From Hydnum rufescens UP504 (taxonomy: Eukaryota; Basidiomycota; Agaricomycetes; Cantharellales; Hydnaceae), in assembly GCA_014904985.1 (NCBI GenBank), contig MU129049.1, forward strand, positions 104,292-168,291: a stretch of DNA of 64,000 bases, written 5' to 3'. The notes below the pieces were generated by a model, which did no database searches, was not told where the DNA came from, and saw nothing but the letters and a program-made list of their open reading frames with translations. Position numbers and translations under genes: made by a program. Of this stretch, positions 1-10,729 are shown piece by piece (positions within the stretch are counted from its first letter, which is position 1; every line of letters starts with the position of its first letter).

Positions 1-1738
1 ATGGGCGCTCACGGCTTCTCCATAACGCGGCATTACCTTTGTCTTGAAACCGCCTGGCGTGTTGCCTGGTCCAACGTATTTCCTCCGTCCAAAACATCAG
101 TGCGCACAATCGGCTTCAATAGCGAGATGGATGCCCTACCAGAGATAGGTCATGCGTGTGGCCACAATCTCATCGCCATGGGGGGCGTAGCTGCGGCGCT
201 TGGCACTAAGCATGCGATGGAGAAATGTGGGATTGAAGGAAGAGTAGTTTTGCTGGGCACACCAGGTTTGTGGGGGCTTCACGTTGCGTTGTCACTCTGT
301 CAACTCCCTGATTAGTTTGTCTCCCCTGATTTTTGCAGCTGAAGACGCTGGAAGCGGAAAGATAATACTCATCGAGCGGGGCGCATACAAAGAAATGGAT
401 GCGTGTTTGATGTGCGCTCGAAACTTTCTCTTGGAAGAATGGATGCACCGAGCTGATGATTCTTGTGATCATAACTTCTAGGATGCATCCTACGCCAGGT
501 CCCAAACTGAGTGCTGGTACTGGATCGTCTTTGGCAATTCAACCAATCGAGGTGGAATACTTCGGTCATCCGTACGTTCTACTCTCACTTAGAAATCGTG
601 ACGAATCCGTTAATTGTCCATCTATATAGAGCCCGCGCATCCGGTGCACCCTGGGAGGGCCAGAATTCACTTGATGCTGCCTTCCTTGCCTATTCGTCCA
701 TTTCTGCACTCAGGCAACAAATGAAGGTAGACCGTGTGTCCACTAATAATTCCTTTCTATTCCGTTGATTACTCTTCTGTTCCTCTACATAGCCGACGCA
801 CCGTGTTCATGGGATCGTTGAGGGTCGGGAGTGGGCTCCGAATAGTACGTACAATCTCGCCTTGAGACATGAGAGTTGCCTTATTTATGTATGGTGTACA
901 TGATTGCTTGCAGTAATACCCGACTACGCCAAGATACGCTGGTTGGTGCGTGCCCCCACTGCCAAAGAAGTCGAAGTGTTTCAAGTGTGTTGTGCCGCAT
1001 TTCTTCATCTCGATGCCCCTTGTCTCCAAGATGGCTTGATCCTAATTGTTTCGCATGTGCAGGGCAGCTGCGCTGGCCACCGCGTACCAGATAAAGTTGG
1101 TAGAACATCCTCGTGTTTACGATCTTCGGCAGAACGATGAACTTGGTTAATATGTTTGCCCCGAGATTCTATTTAATCGTTCCCTGTTCGACTGATACTG
1201 GTTGATTTTTTTTGGTAATCAGCTTCAGAATTCGCAGCGGTTATAAAACAGTATGGCGGTATCGTTTTCGCTAACGTGTCTGGTGCTGCTGGCGGCTCAA
1301 CGGACTTTGTGAGTCTTCCTAACCCCCGAGCCGATATTTGGAGGCCCTTCGGGGCTCATTCAATTTGATTTGTGTAGGGGAACGTTACATACGGTACGGC
1401 ATCGTAGACAAAAAGCGACGCAGTTTCATTTGTTCCTCATTTTTTTTCGCGTAACCCCTACAGAATTGCCTACCCTTCATCCGTCCTTCGCGATCCCGAC
1501 AGCAGAAAATGGACGGAACCATACGCGCCAGTTTACTGACTCCGCTGCGACGAAAGAAGCGCACGCCATTGAGATATCTGTCGCGAAATGTATCGCTTTG
1601 ACAGGTCTGCGCGTCCTGATCGACGGGGACTTTTATGCCAGGGTGCGTATTGACCCTTTATCTCCCGGTTTCGCCCAGTGTGTTGTTTGGATCTAGCTCC
1701 GCGAGGCCTTCGAAGGTGACGATTCGGGCTCGTTATGA
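1..1738 (+). CDS. M20-family metallopeptidase / amidohydrolase (5' partial)
   Basis: Zinc amidohydrolase of the M20 (aminoacylase/PM20D2-like) family, which hydrolyses N-acyl or dipeptide-type amide bonds. The 5' end is cut by the window edge: the ATG at base 1 lies inside the conserved stretch HGFSITRHYLCLETAWR, so it is not taken as the true start. Exons read in order: SEMDALPEIGHACGHN (metal-binding Asp and His-Ala-Cys-Gly-His), GTP then, after an intron, AEDAGSGK (acidic metal ligand region), VEYFGHPAHASGAPWEGQNSLDA (dimerisation/lid domain), VIPDYAKIRWLVRAPT, GGSTDFGNVTYELPTLHPSFAIP (C-terminal catalytic half), and a last exon ending EGDDSGSL with TGA at 1736-1738. About eight exons with introns near 50-65 nt. 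No frame break was seen. Substrate cannot be told from the sequence. Confidence 0.85.
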
Positions 1739-1921
1739 GCCCTAGACCCCACTGTTCGATACATGTCCCCATTTCGGTGGTGCCTCGCTGACAGCGGGAG
1801 GCCAATGGGCGTCTTAGGCTTCAAGTTTGCACAGCATAAAAGACATGTACAACTAACAAACACGTTATTGCATAATTAAATACGAGTGTCCAGACGAAGA
1901 ATGAGTACCAAGATGGCATAA

Positions 1922-3961
1922 TTAAACATCAAGGTGGAGAGTATACAAGTCAAGCCTATGCTTCCAGTTCTCTGGAAGATGGCAACTCACAACATTACCA
2001 GGTGGTATCACAAATATCCATTTCCATCGCCCCGTGATCTGGTTTGATGTAGCAGTGTTCTGCAGCTTTAAAAGACCTGCCTCCCTCGTTCCATGCGCAT
2101 TTGCTGTGGTGGCTTGGAATGCATACAATACTCCGTGGTCCACAAGGAAAAAGTCGAACGTGGGGCTGTTGCTGGCCAAGGGAACATAGATTCGGTCATC
2201 AGTGAGGACAAGACTACCCAATTCGTGATCAAGATATTCATGGAGGATTCGAGGTGAACCAAGAAATTTTTCGCTGATTGCTTGAGGCGATTCGTCTGTA
2301 TCAAATCGAGATCGCAGGCCCCATCGACTAGAGGAAGGGTTGCTTCCCACCATCCGCTTTATCTCGAATTCCTTAGCGCCATCATAATCGATCCGGGCAA
2401 GTATTCGTACGCAGGAATGCTGAAATAGCATTCCTGCAGCGGCCGACGTCTCGGAAACGTCCCGGAAGATGTGGTACAGTTGCTCAGCAGCATCCGAGAG
2501 GGTGATGTGGATACGCTGGAGAATAAGCTCCATCAAGTAAGCCGTCGGAACGTCACGGGCGTAGAGGTGCCTAGTTTCTCGGTCCCGCGGTCTCACGATG
2601 AATAAGGCATGAGAGAGATTGGCAATAGAAGAGTCCACAATATCACTCCCATCCGTTCTCATCAATTGCTGGACATTGGCCAATGCCAGTTTTTTGACAG
2701 CAACCTGTAACTCGTGCGCATAGTTTTCGGCATTCGTAGGTGCCGCCGCCAGATCATAGACTAGACGAGGGGACGGACCGTACTTGATGAATATATCGTA
2801 CAATATTTGCGCTGTTGGAGGACTAGAAGGGAAGACCTGCAGCTCATTGCTTTTGATGTCAAAGTCAGCAACCAGCCATCAAAAGCCGAATACCAAACTG
2901 ACCATGCCCACAACTCTGGCCAGGACCAGGGACTCATATAGAATATGCCTCCACCTTTCTGGTTTCGCCATGATCTGTATCGGCGATTATCCGGAAAGGC
3001 GGCGTGAACAATATAAAAAGGCGAAGCCTGATTGAAAAAAAACCAAGGAGGTGACTCGGCCGTATCGGTCGAGTCCAGTAGGGCCCAGGTGCCCTGCGGG
3101 ACCCCAGGCACCCAGGCACCCATGTCGATGCAGCGGTAGAGGCCACGCTCACTGAAAAAGTGCGGCGGCCCAGGCCCACCTTTGTGAAACACGGTCGGTT
3201 GACGTTGAGAAAGGCGACGAGCCAGACAGTAGTATAAAAAAAGTGATTTACCTGAAGAGTCAGTATCAGGACCAGTGATTCAAGGACAGTATGGGGCATC
3301 AGAAGACGCACCGATTCCCGGTTGGCCACTGACCACTGCACCATGGTTAGGGTTTGTTTCAAGCAGCTTGTAACATTCCCGGTATTCATCCCGTATCATT
3401 AACTTTCCTCGGGTTTGAGTCAATAAGGCGGGAGGAAGACTAAGAACTTCAATATCAGTCGGCACGTCCTCAATTAAATCTCCTTTGGAGTTCAGGAAGT
3501 AGTAGGCCAGAAGGTGGCGGAGTCCTTCTCTCTGGAGTCAAGGGAACACCCCACCAATTCTTGTGGAGCCACAGAAACATTGCATCTTCAATGCGAAGGC
3601 CATTCCCATTGTGAATAAGCTTCCAGACCCCCTTTATTGATACATTAGATTCATACTCGCATTATGGGGCAGTAATACCTCATACCACAGTCATATCTCG
3701 GTTCCCAAAGTCAAAAGTAGTCTCCTGGCTCTCAGCTGGAGCCTTCCCTTTCCCCTGATGTGAGGTGTGTTAAGGCATGAAGTCAACACTGAGTACTGGA
3801 GATCAACCCATTACCTTTTTGGCTGCAGGTAGACGAGCCTCTTCTTTTACGTCTCTGGGGCGCTTCCTGGGGTGCACAGTGTCCCCCTTAGTGATGGCAC
3901 TGGTGGACACTTCTTCGGGGGGAACAGCAGGCGGATGACGCGTGGTACTGCGGGTGTTCAT
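1922..3961 (-). pseudogene. CR-effector-like P-loop NTPase with C-terminal REase-fold region, frame broken
   Basis: Reading from 3961 leftward, the N-terminus is short, basic and low-complexity (start chosen at MNTRSTTRHPP). Next come a helical exon with RIEDAMFLWLHKNWWG, an NTPase exon with EYRECYKLL, and a Walker A motif split by an intron between 3312 and 3251 (GQPGIG / KS). The C-terminal exon (1922-2849) ends with FDFFLV...LYAFQATTANAH, which resembles the D...QxT core of restriction-endonuclease-like nucleases fused to P-loop NTPases in Crinkler/RHS-type proteins. Exons about 3961-3815, 3754-3686, 3631-3540, 3537-3312, 3251-2903, 2849-1922. The reading frame shifts by one base near 3530-3545 with no plausible intron, so the gene is either a pseudogene or contains a consensus error. 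Family assignment is from motif order, not from a search. Such families are common in Agaricomycetes and in some lineages are secreted or transposon-related. No signal peptide is visible here. Confidence 0.6.
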
Positions 3962-4622
3962 TCCTGCACGCCTGTCGTTCCACTTCGATGTAGAGGAAAG
4001 TATGGGATGATCCAGAAAAGGAAGGCGCAACCGACGTATTTCGGAGTTTGCCGGGTTTTAGGACTCCTGGTGGGCCTCCCAAAATTCTAGGTATCAGTCT
4101 AGGCTCTCTAAGGTTTTCACGGTTCTCATGTATGATCATCTCGGTCCCAACGGGCTGTAAATACTGTAGTGAAACCCCTGCTTGACGTTACGTGAGCCCC
4201 TCAGCCCCTCGACTCACGGCGGTAGCACTACGTAAAAACGACATTTTGGGGCTCCTCCATTGCAGTCACCAGCCATCATCAATCCTCGCCCGAATGGATC
4301 CTCTGGAATATTCAAAATGCCCCCGAGGTTGGCGAGGCTCCATATGCATACATGAGGCCCCGTCCCGCTACCCCGGAGTGAGGGGGTGATCTTCGAGACC
4401 CACACGCACCATGATGTGGATTCTGGAATGACGCTGAAATACTACACTTAAAGCAATTATAGAAAATGGTTTGCAAAAACGACATGCGTTGTGCTACATA
4501 TGTACAAAAAAAAACTACTTCTATTTCACGGAGACGGCTACCGGTAATAGTGCATATGCTAGTGTGCTATTCGACCCATCGCATGGCCAGAAGCGAAAGG
4601 GCCGGGCCCGGCCAGGATTCGC
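3962..4622. other. intergenic, no gene seen
   Basis: Between the 5' end of the NTPase gene and the 3' end of P450 copy 1. Only short overlapping open frames occur and none shows a recognisable domain or a splice pattern. It presumably holds the NTPase promoter and the P450 3' UTR. Confidence 0.5.
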
Positions 4623-6940
4623 TCAAGGGTTCTCAATGTCGAGGAGCGCTGTTAATGGGCGCGGCTCGATTCTGCACCTGAAGTGTTCCGGGAACCTATA
4701 GTAGAACAAGAAACAAGGGATTAGAATGAACGGTGAACGGTTTTGCATGCTGAATAATGCTCCCTTACCGTCGTACTGGGTGAATAGGGACTGTGGTAGG
4801 GGTGATTTCGTTCCCGTTCTCATCGAGCCCTTTAAGAATTGTGCTCGTCGCAAGGAAGATCGCAACGTTCGAAAACAGCACCATGTCGCCGAAATCTAGA
4901 CCAGGACATACCCTGCAGTAAAAAAAAAAAAAAAAGCATTATTTATGAGGGGATTCATCGCTCGCAGCAGGAAGGCTACTGACCGACGACCGACACCAAA
5001 GGCGAATTTATGAGGATCCAAAGGTAACTGACCGTCCGCATTCGGTTCGGTGAATCGCTCTGGCCTGAAGGTCTCTGGGTCTGGATACATCTCTTCGTCT
5101 CGGGAGATACACCTAGATGTGCAAGATGGTAAGAATAGAATAAAGAGCTTAGCTCGAAATCGCTCATCATACCAGGTGCTAGGAACGATAACGGTGCCTG
5201 GAAAGAGAATATTGATGAGGTGATCTTACGCAAGTATGACAATGCCCGGACCTTTGGGAATAAAATATCCTAGGGGGTCGCACGAAAAGAGTTCAGTATC
5301 ATTCATGGAAGTATTTAGAAGGGGAAATTCGCAGATACCTTTATATTCATCATCCTCCATCAGACGATGGGAGATCGCCCCTGGGGCAAGAAGCCACCAA
5401 CGAAGCACTTCCTTGATTAAATTCTCCACGTACGGGAGTGAATCACGACTAAAGGACCGGGGGATCAGTTGTAACGTCGCTAGAACCTTACGTGACACAT
5501 GTTGGGAACGCACTCGTGCATGCCAGGCAGTCTGTCATTTCCTACGACGCGCTCGATTTCATCTTGTGCCTTCTTCTGCGCCTCGGGATATAATACCATA
5601 GCAAGCAGGAAGGCTTGCAGTGCCGTCCAGATGGTATCGGATCCGCCTCCATCTGCAGTTCCGCCAGGGTCGCAAAATGGTAGAATCAGAAACCACATTC
5701 GCACCACATGGCATTAAGGCTCACACATCGACGCGGACAACCACGCCATCGTTCGTTCATCCGTAGCATTGTCTTCCAGCAAGCTCAGAGCAAAAGATGG
5801 CTTTGCAATGCCAGCCTCCTAAACACAGTTCGTCGGCACCATAGATCATCAGAGGCGTAGATGGGACACGAACCTTTTGGCCTTTGACGACGTAGAATGA
5901 CTTGGGGATAACGGTACGGTCTTGTTCACCCCATTTGGATAGCTTTTTGATTTCCTTGCCTAGGAGGGGGATCCAGCTTGGGATGTACTTCACTGAACCG
6001 CGGATCATAGTCAGGGCTGGGGTGAGACAAAGAGGAGATCATAGGACGCAACGGCTTGGGAAGATGTCGACCCAAAATAAACCAGGGGAAAGTGTTTCGA
6101 TAACGTGTCCAAGGAATTCGCCCGAAGCAAGTGCGCGCTGTGGACATGCGAGCTTAGCCTTCTGCCACTTGGAACAAGTTTAATCCATGGATACCTCATC
6201 ATCGGTAGCGAAGATGTCCCGAGCATCATACGTAATGCCAAGAATAACCCTCGTAGTGTTTCTGTTGGGGGTGAAGGCTCGAGATAGGCAAAACGAATGA
6301 GAATGGTGGAGAGTCTTACAAGCGTAGCTCATCACTCCAGTTGTTTGGATCCCGTTGCAATCTCAGCGTGCAACGTTTCGCCTCGTGTTCAGCGATGGAC
6401 CAATATTGAGGAAGAGCAGCCTTATTCAAATGCTGGTGAAATAATTTTCGCTGTAACTTCCACTTTGGGCCGAAGGGTTCCGTGATAAGGCTCCCAGTTC
6501 CCATTCTAGGTAGTGGATGAAAGTCAGCCAAGGCACGAAGAGATGTCGTTCATGATTTGCGCACAGCTCAACGATGGAGGACCCGGGTCGGTCGGAATAT
6601 TTCGACCCACGATTGACAAGGAGGTCTTGCATGGCGCGATATGAGCTTAGAACCAGAACGGACAATACAGGATTGTAGAAGAACGTGAAGTCGCCTGTCG
6701 AAAGCTCAGCGCTTCGAATAAGCCGAGGAGGGGTGGCGCGGACGAACCGTGTGTCTTAGACATCTCCAGGATATAGTTGTATCTGAAGTCGTTTTCGAGC
6801 TTGTGAAGGTTTCCGAGGACAGGGATTGCGGCGGGGCCTGGAGGGTATTTTCTCGCCTTCATAAGAGAGCGGAAGACGGCGACGGCCAGAGTCCCGAGGA
6901 GGAGGAGGGTGGCATATTGAACGAAAAGGAGTAAACCCAT
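4623..6940 (-). CDS. cytochrome P450, copy 1
   Basis: Microsomal haem-thiolate mono-oxygenase. The start at 6940 gives an N-terminal membrane anchor ([20 protein letters not shown]) followed by the proline-rich hinge YPPGP. Visible P450 signatures: I-helix GGGSDTIW in the exon near 5640; ExxR in KEVLRW near 5420; FRPERF near 5050; and the haem loop FGVGRR / VCPGLDFGD, split by an intron of about 70 nt that carries a long A-run on the plus strand at 4920. The last exon, after an intron, ends [12 protein letters not shown] with the stop at 4623. About ten short introns. It is clearly homologous to the pair at 40.5-46.4 kb: all share the YPPGP-type hinge, [15 protein letters not shown] and EIERVVG(N/S)DRLP. 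Substrate unknown; such clustered P450s serve secondary metabolism or detoxification. Confidence 0.9.
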
Positions 6941-8315
6941 GGCGAGGGTAGAGGGCGAGGAAGCAACTTGGGCACATCTCGAGTCTTATATATGTGGGCG
7001 TATTCTCGCAGCCCGGGTCTATCTTCACAGGCCAGCCGAGAGCCGTACCATACGACTAATTGGGAGTGCATAATGGGCCTAATGGCGGATTACATCAAAT
7101 AGACACGATGTGTCTTGAATCATTGCAGGGCCTCCGAATGGAAATGTCAAATATTTTGAGGCTCTGTCGCTGCAGTAATCCTGAGATTCACCTCTCCCAC
7201 CGACATCCCGACTGAGGCAAGTAAGGAGATATGGTCATAAATAAAACGTCGTGTCGGAAGGAACAAGACTCCTGCGAAGAGATCTGATCCCCCTTTTTCG
7301 GAATTTGGGACTAAATTTCCACGGATCATGGGGTGAGCTCGGGCCTGACTCCCCAAAGGTAACGATAAGACAGTGCAAAAGGCTCTTCTCCCTCTCATTC
7401 TGTAGCCTCTGGACTCGTGTCCCCATTGTCTTCGGCAATCTCTTTGTCGTCGCACTGTTGATTCGAAATTGGATTTCCCCGGATCATAGCTCAATTGTGT
7501 GAGTTTCCTTTGGTGGCTGTCCATTAACGCCCTCTGACTCACCATACACAGAACGAGCACGTCCGAAATAAATCCGGATTTCTATGTGCCCAAGATGCGG
7601 TGAGGGCTGCAAGACATCCCCGTTCACCAGCACGTCGCCCTGACAGAACCCCCCAGTCTCGCGAGCCGGCAGTTGCCGATGGGCTTCTCAAAGCTTTCGA
7701 CCCCCGGCGGCAACTTAGAATGGCTAGAACCCAGGATGAACTGTTTTTTCATCCCCATGTCGAGAGCTATACAATAGAGGTCTGATCCATCATTTGGGGC
7801 AGAATTTGGATCAAATTGAAAATTAGGTCACACAGTGCCTGGTAGTCAGCCACTAAATAGGATTGATGGTGGCCTATATCTATAGATGTACAGCTTCGAT
7901 TCGGGGAGTAGGTTGTGGCAACCCGCCGAATCCATCACCAAGTGGCTTGTTCTTCTGCCTTCCGTTACGCTGGGCCATAAAATGGATTATACAACGTACC
8001 ATGTGAAAACGGCCCCCGGAGGCCACGGGTTACCGCAACTCACACCCAATCATGACAGGCCGTGGCAAGCTGTCACTGATGCACACTGAGTGGAAATCTG
8101 AGCCCTCGTTGAAAATCGAAAAATGAAAGCCTCATCAAACGTCGCCACTTTCATGTGTATCGTTTTTCATCCTGCGGTAAAACATACTGCATAATTGGCA
8201 AGAAAGCCAAAGCTAATATTCCACCTGGGCATCCACGATCTGTCACTTGCTGAGAAATGTCATCTCTGGCAAGCCTGGGGCCTGGGGCGGTGCAGGAGTC
8301 ACAGCTTCTGCAGGT
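6941..8315. other. intergenic, no gene supported
   Basis: Upstream of P450 copy 1 and upstream of the tandem gene array. Several open frames of 60-137 codons exist on both strands (for example 7147-7560 minus and 7251-7502 plus). They overlap each other and show no domain or splice structure. Confidence 0.4.
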
Positions 8316-8327
8316 CGGAATCTTCCG
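8316..8327. promoter_or_regulatory. CGGAA-TC-TTCCG dyad upstream of array gene 1
   Basis: Perfect inverted repeat CGGAATCTTCCG ending 52 bp before the ATG at 8380. It lies in a GCAGG(T/C)CGG context that recurs upstream of the paralogues. It matches the nGAAnnTTCn half of heat-shock elements, but that is a resemblance only. Confidence 0.45.
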
Positions 8328-8379
8328 CACCCCGGCAGTCTCTGATTCAGACCAGAGATCCGCAACCTTGTCCAGCACG

Positions 8380-9155
8380 ATGGCAACCACTACCTCGGGA
8401 GGCATCCATCCCAGATTGATTGCAGCGCTTTCTCCGCCCTCACATTTTTACTTTACGCTCTGGCCCCTCATTATAGCCAAGTCGTCGTTTTTATTCCGTC
8501 AGCGCACCCTGCGCAAGGTGAACCATGAGTTTCGCAAATACGTGGATTCCGTTGAGGATCCTCTGTCCGTCCGAGCGAAACGTAGGTACATGTATCAGAG
8601 GTCGATGTGGAACAGTGCAATCTCTGTTTTTGCCCTTGAACTCCCCCTCGATTCCGTCGTCGAGTGGAGAGAATGGGGTGCACATAAGGCAGGATTTGAG
8701 AATGTGGAAGATTTGTACGTCCTCCAGACCCATTTGTCTATGGTTTCGCCCGTTCATTCCCTATAAAGCCGCGAGTTCTGTGCGCTGGGGGATATCGATC
8801 CCGACGCGGTGGTCAAATACGAACTGCGTCGGACTGAACTCACGAGATTACTTATGTTTCTCTGTGAGCCCGACAGCGATGGCTACTTCCACTATTGTTG
8901 GAGTTCGCGAGGGAAGGACATACTTGTTTTTTCGCTCCTCAATCCTTTAGAACCCGAAAATCATGAGCCCGACGCAGTATGTTGCCACGACTTCGGAATA
9001 GTAGTATGGCTGGCCTTTTTCTCTTTGCCTCTCTGTTGACTATTTCCTTGTCCCACAAAATCTAGGGTCGTGCCGACAAGCTAATCCCAATGTTTGAATT
9101 CTTTGATGAGAAGGGATGGTGTAGAGTCATGGCATGGGAAAGGGAATGGATGTGA
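8380..9155 (+). CDS. tandem-array protein of unknown function, copy 1
   Basis: Exons 8380-8714, 8769-9003 and 9066-9155, about 219 residues. The exon phases match in all five copies: GTACGT donor after the codon before the first intron, AAAG/CC acceptor, GTATGG donor after GGA-ATA-GTA, and TAG or CAG/GGT acceptor. I do not recognise the fold. Shared core: HPRLIAALSPPSHFYFTLWP, TLRKVNHEFRKY, VEWREWGA, GDIDPDAVVKYE, WSSRGKDILVFS, and C-terminal GRADKLIPMFEFFDEKGW. It is aromatic- and charge-rich with no signal peptide or clear membrane helix. This is the most divergent copy: it has an EPENHEPDAVCCHDFG segment where the others have KTxGYCxYFG. The start is the ATG that aligns with the other copies; the frame is open further upstream. 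Confidence 0.7.
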
Positions 9156-9439
9156 CTTGGGAACCACTTGGGCAATCCCAGGCCATTCCATCATACAAAC
9201 AATTTAATGTCCTAAGCGTTATTTTTCTTGAAATTTCTGTTTTCACGTGTGTTTTTGTGTGCTTTTTAGCACCTGTATAGCAAGTTTCTCGTACACCATC
9301 TCGGACTAGTTGAATGTATCCTGCGTTAGAATGTACCGCATAATACAGAAGGTAGGGGTGCCGTGGATTGTCACGTGATAATGAATGACATCCGGCAGCC
9401 TGCGCAGAGTATAACCTTGTTTCACAGTTTCTGCAGGCC

Positions 9440-9451
9440 CGGAATCTTCCG
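9440..9451. promoter_or_regulatory. CGGAA-TC-TTCCG dyad upstream of array gene 2
   Basis: Same perfect inverted repeat as upstream of copy 1, ending 42 bp before the ATG at 9494. Confidence 0.45.
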
Positions 9452-9493
9452 TGTGGACTTGGAGTTTCACCTTGCACCAAGAGATCCGCGACG

Positions 9494-10375
9494 ATGTCTA
9501 GCGTAGTGCCAGCTGCTAGTTCGGGTGACCTCCATCCCAGATTGATTGCAGCGCTTTCTCCTCCTTCACACTTCTACTTCACCTTATGGCCCCTCATTAT
9601 AGCCAAGTCCCCTTTCTTATTTCGGGAACGCACCCTTCGCAATGTGAACCACGAGTTTCGCGAATACGCAGATTCCTTTGAGCATTATAGGTCCCTCCAA
9701 GCGAAACGTAGGTACATGTATCAGAGGATGAGGAAGCACAGGGCAGTGCCTGTTCTTGCCCTTGAAGGTCTCCCCTTTGATTCCGTCGTCGAGTGGAGAG
9801 ATTGGGGTGCAGAGAAGGTAAGGTTTGATGGTGTGGAGGCGTTGTACGTCCCCTGGCCACATTTCTCTATGATTTACCCTGTTCACTCCCTATAAAGCCG
9901 CGACTTCTGTGCGCTGGGGGATATCGATCCCGACGCGGTGGTCAAACACGACCCATATGTTTCTGAACACAGGGAAATGTTTCTCAAGAGCTCTCAGGAA
10001 GACATCGATAGTCGCTGCCATTATATTTGGAGTTCGCGAGCCAAGGACATACTTGTGTTTTCGACGGTCAATCCTCTAAAGACTGAAGGCTGTTGCAACT
10101 TCTTCGGGATAGTAGTATGGTTGGGCCTTTCCCTTCGCCTCTCCCCACTGAGTATTTGCTTGTTTCATGAAATCCAGGGTCGTGCCGACAAGCTCATCCC
10201 AATGTATGACGTCTTTCATGAGAAGGAGTGGTGGGAGGAGGAGGAGGAGGAAATCTTGTTTATATACCGCGTCAGGCTAGGAGTGGTGGGAGGAACTGGC
10301 CTTGGGAAGGGAGTGGATCTAACTTGTAAGCCAGTTCGGCATTCCCATCTTACCCACAATTCTAGCTTTTCTTGA
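9494..10375 (+). CDS. tandem-array protein of unknown function, copy 2, altered C-terminus
   Basis: Exons 9494-9843, 9898-10114 and 10178-10375. The protein follows the family pattern (HPRLIAALSPPSHFYFTLWP, TLRNVNHEFREY, GDIDPDAVVKHD, WSSRAKDILVFS, GRADKLIPMYDVFHEKEWW) until the last exon. There a 55-bp insertion flanked by the 16-bp direct repeat AGGAGTGGTGGGAGGA (10224 and 10279) adds a run of glutamates and shifts the frame. The usual stop after WI is lost, and the protein runs about 36 residues further to 10375. The second intron (10115-10177, 63 nt) is a multiple of three with no stop, so its retention would also give an open frame. Otherwise closest to copy 4. Confidence 0.65.
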
Positions 10376-10433
10376 AATCTTTGTTGCGACCTTTGTATTC
10401 TTATGAACGTAGTATGGCAGTGGGCTTAGTGTC

Positions 10434-10690
10434 GTGAACCGTCCATTGACGTCAGAAATATCAATACCATTCTTATGCAGAACATGCCACCATGCTATCG
10501 ATGAGATTCTTCTACCAGTAGTGCACCCGCCTCCAGGAATGCCTGATAGTGGCCTGCGCGAGGCTGCCGACCAGCTCGTAGATGCAACTATGTCAGGTGC
10601 TGAGAAATGTGATCCGAAGGCCCAATAATTCCTGGGGGGGCCCTGGCCGGTGCAGAGTACGTCCTTTTAGCCGTACGCATCGCACATAAT
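10434..10690 (+). repeat. conserved spacer between array genes 2 and 3
   Basis: Closely similar to 15,472-15,744. It contains an open frame beginning MNRPLTS.ISI (64 codons here, 90 codons in the second block), and a more distant relative follows copies 3 and 5 (about 12,680-12,840 and 16,707-16,881). Conservation in four places suggests an ancestral exon or UTR, but the open frame is not kept at the same length, so I do not call it a gene. Confidence 0.5.
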
Positions 10691-10718
10691 CTATGAGCTG
10701 TATGGCTGTTCTGCAGAC

Positions 10719-10729
10719 CGGAATCCTCC
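10719..10729. promoter_or_regulatory. orphaned left half of the copy 3 promoter dyad
   Basis: CGGAATCCTCC preceded by the same TCTGCAG context as the copy 5 promoter at 15,755-15,774. It is cut off from its gene by the insertion that starts at 10,730. The same GAATCYTCC sequence recurs at 11,740-11,748 on the other side. Confidence 0.5.

Noticed and set aside
4916..4940. Long A-run as a poly(A) tail of a retrogene
   Set aside because: It is the polypyrimidine tract, on the opposite strand, of the intron inside the P450 haem loop.
10081..10180. Loss of a GT donor in intron 2 of array copy 2 (GC instead of GT after KTEG)
   Set aside because: The true donor is the GTATGG further downstream, which is intact in all copies and keeps the phase.
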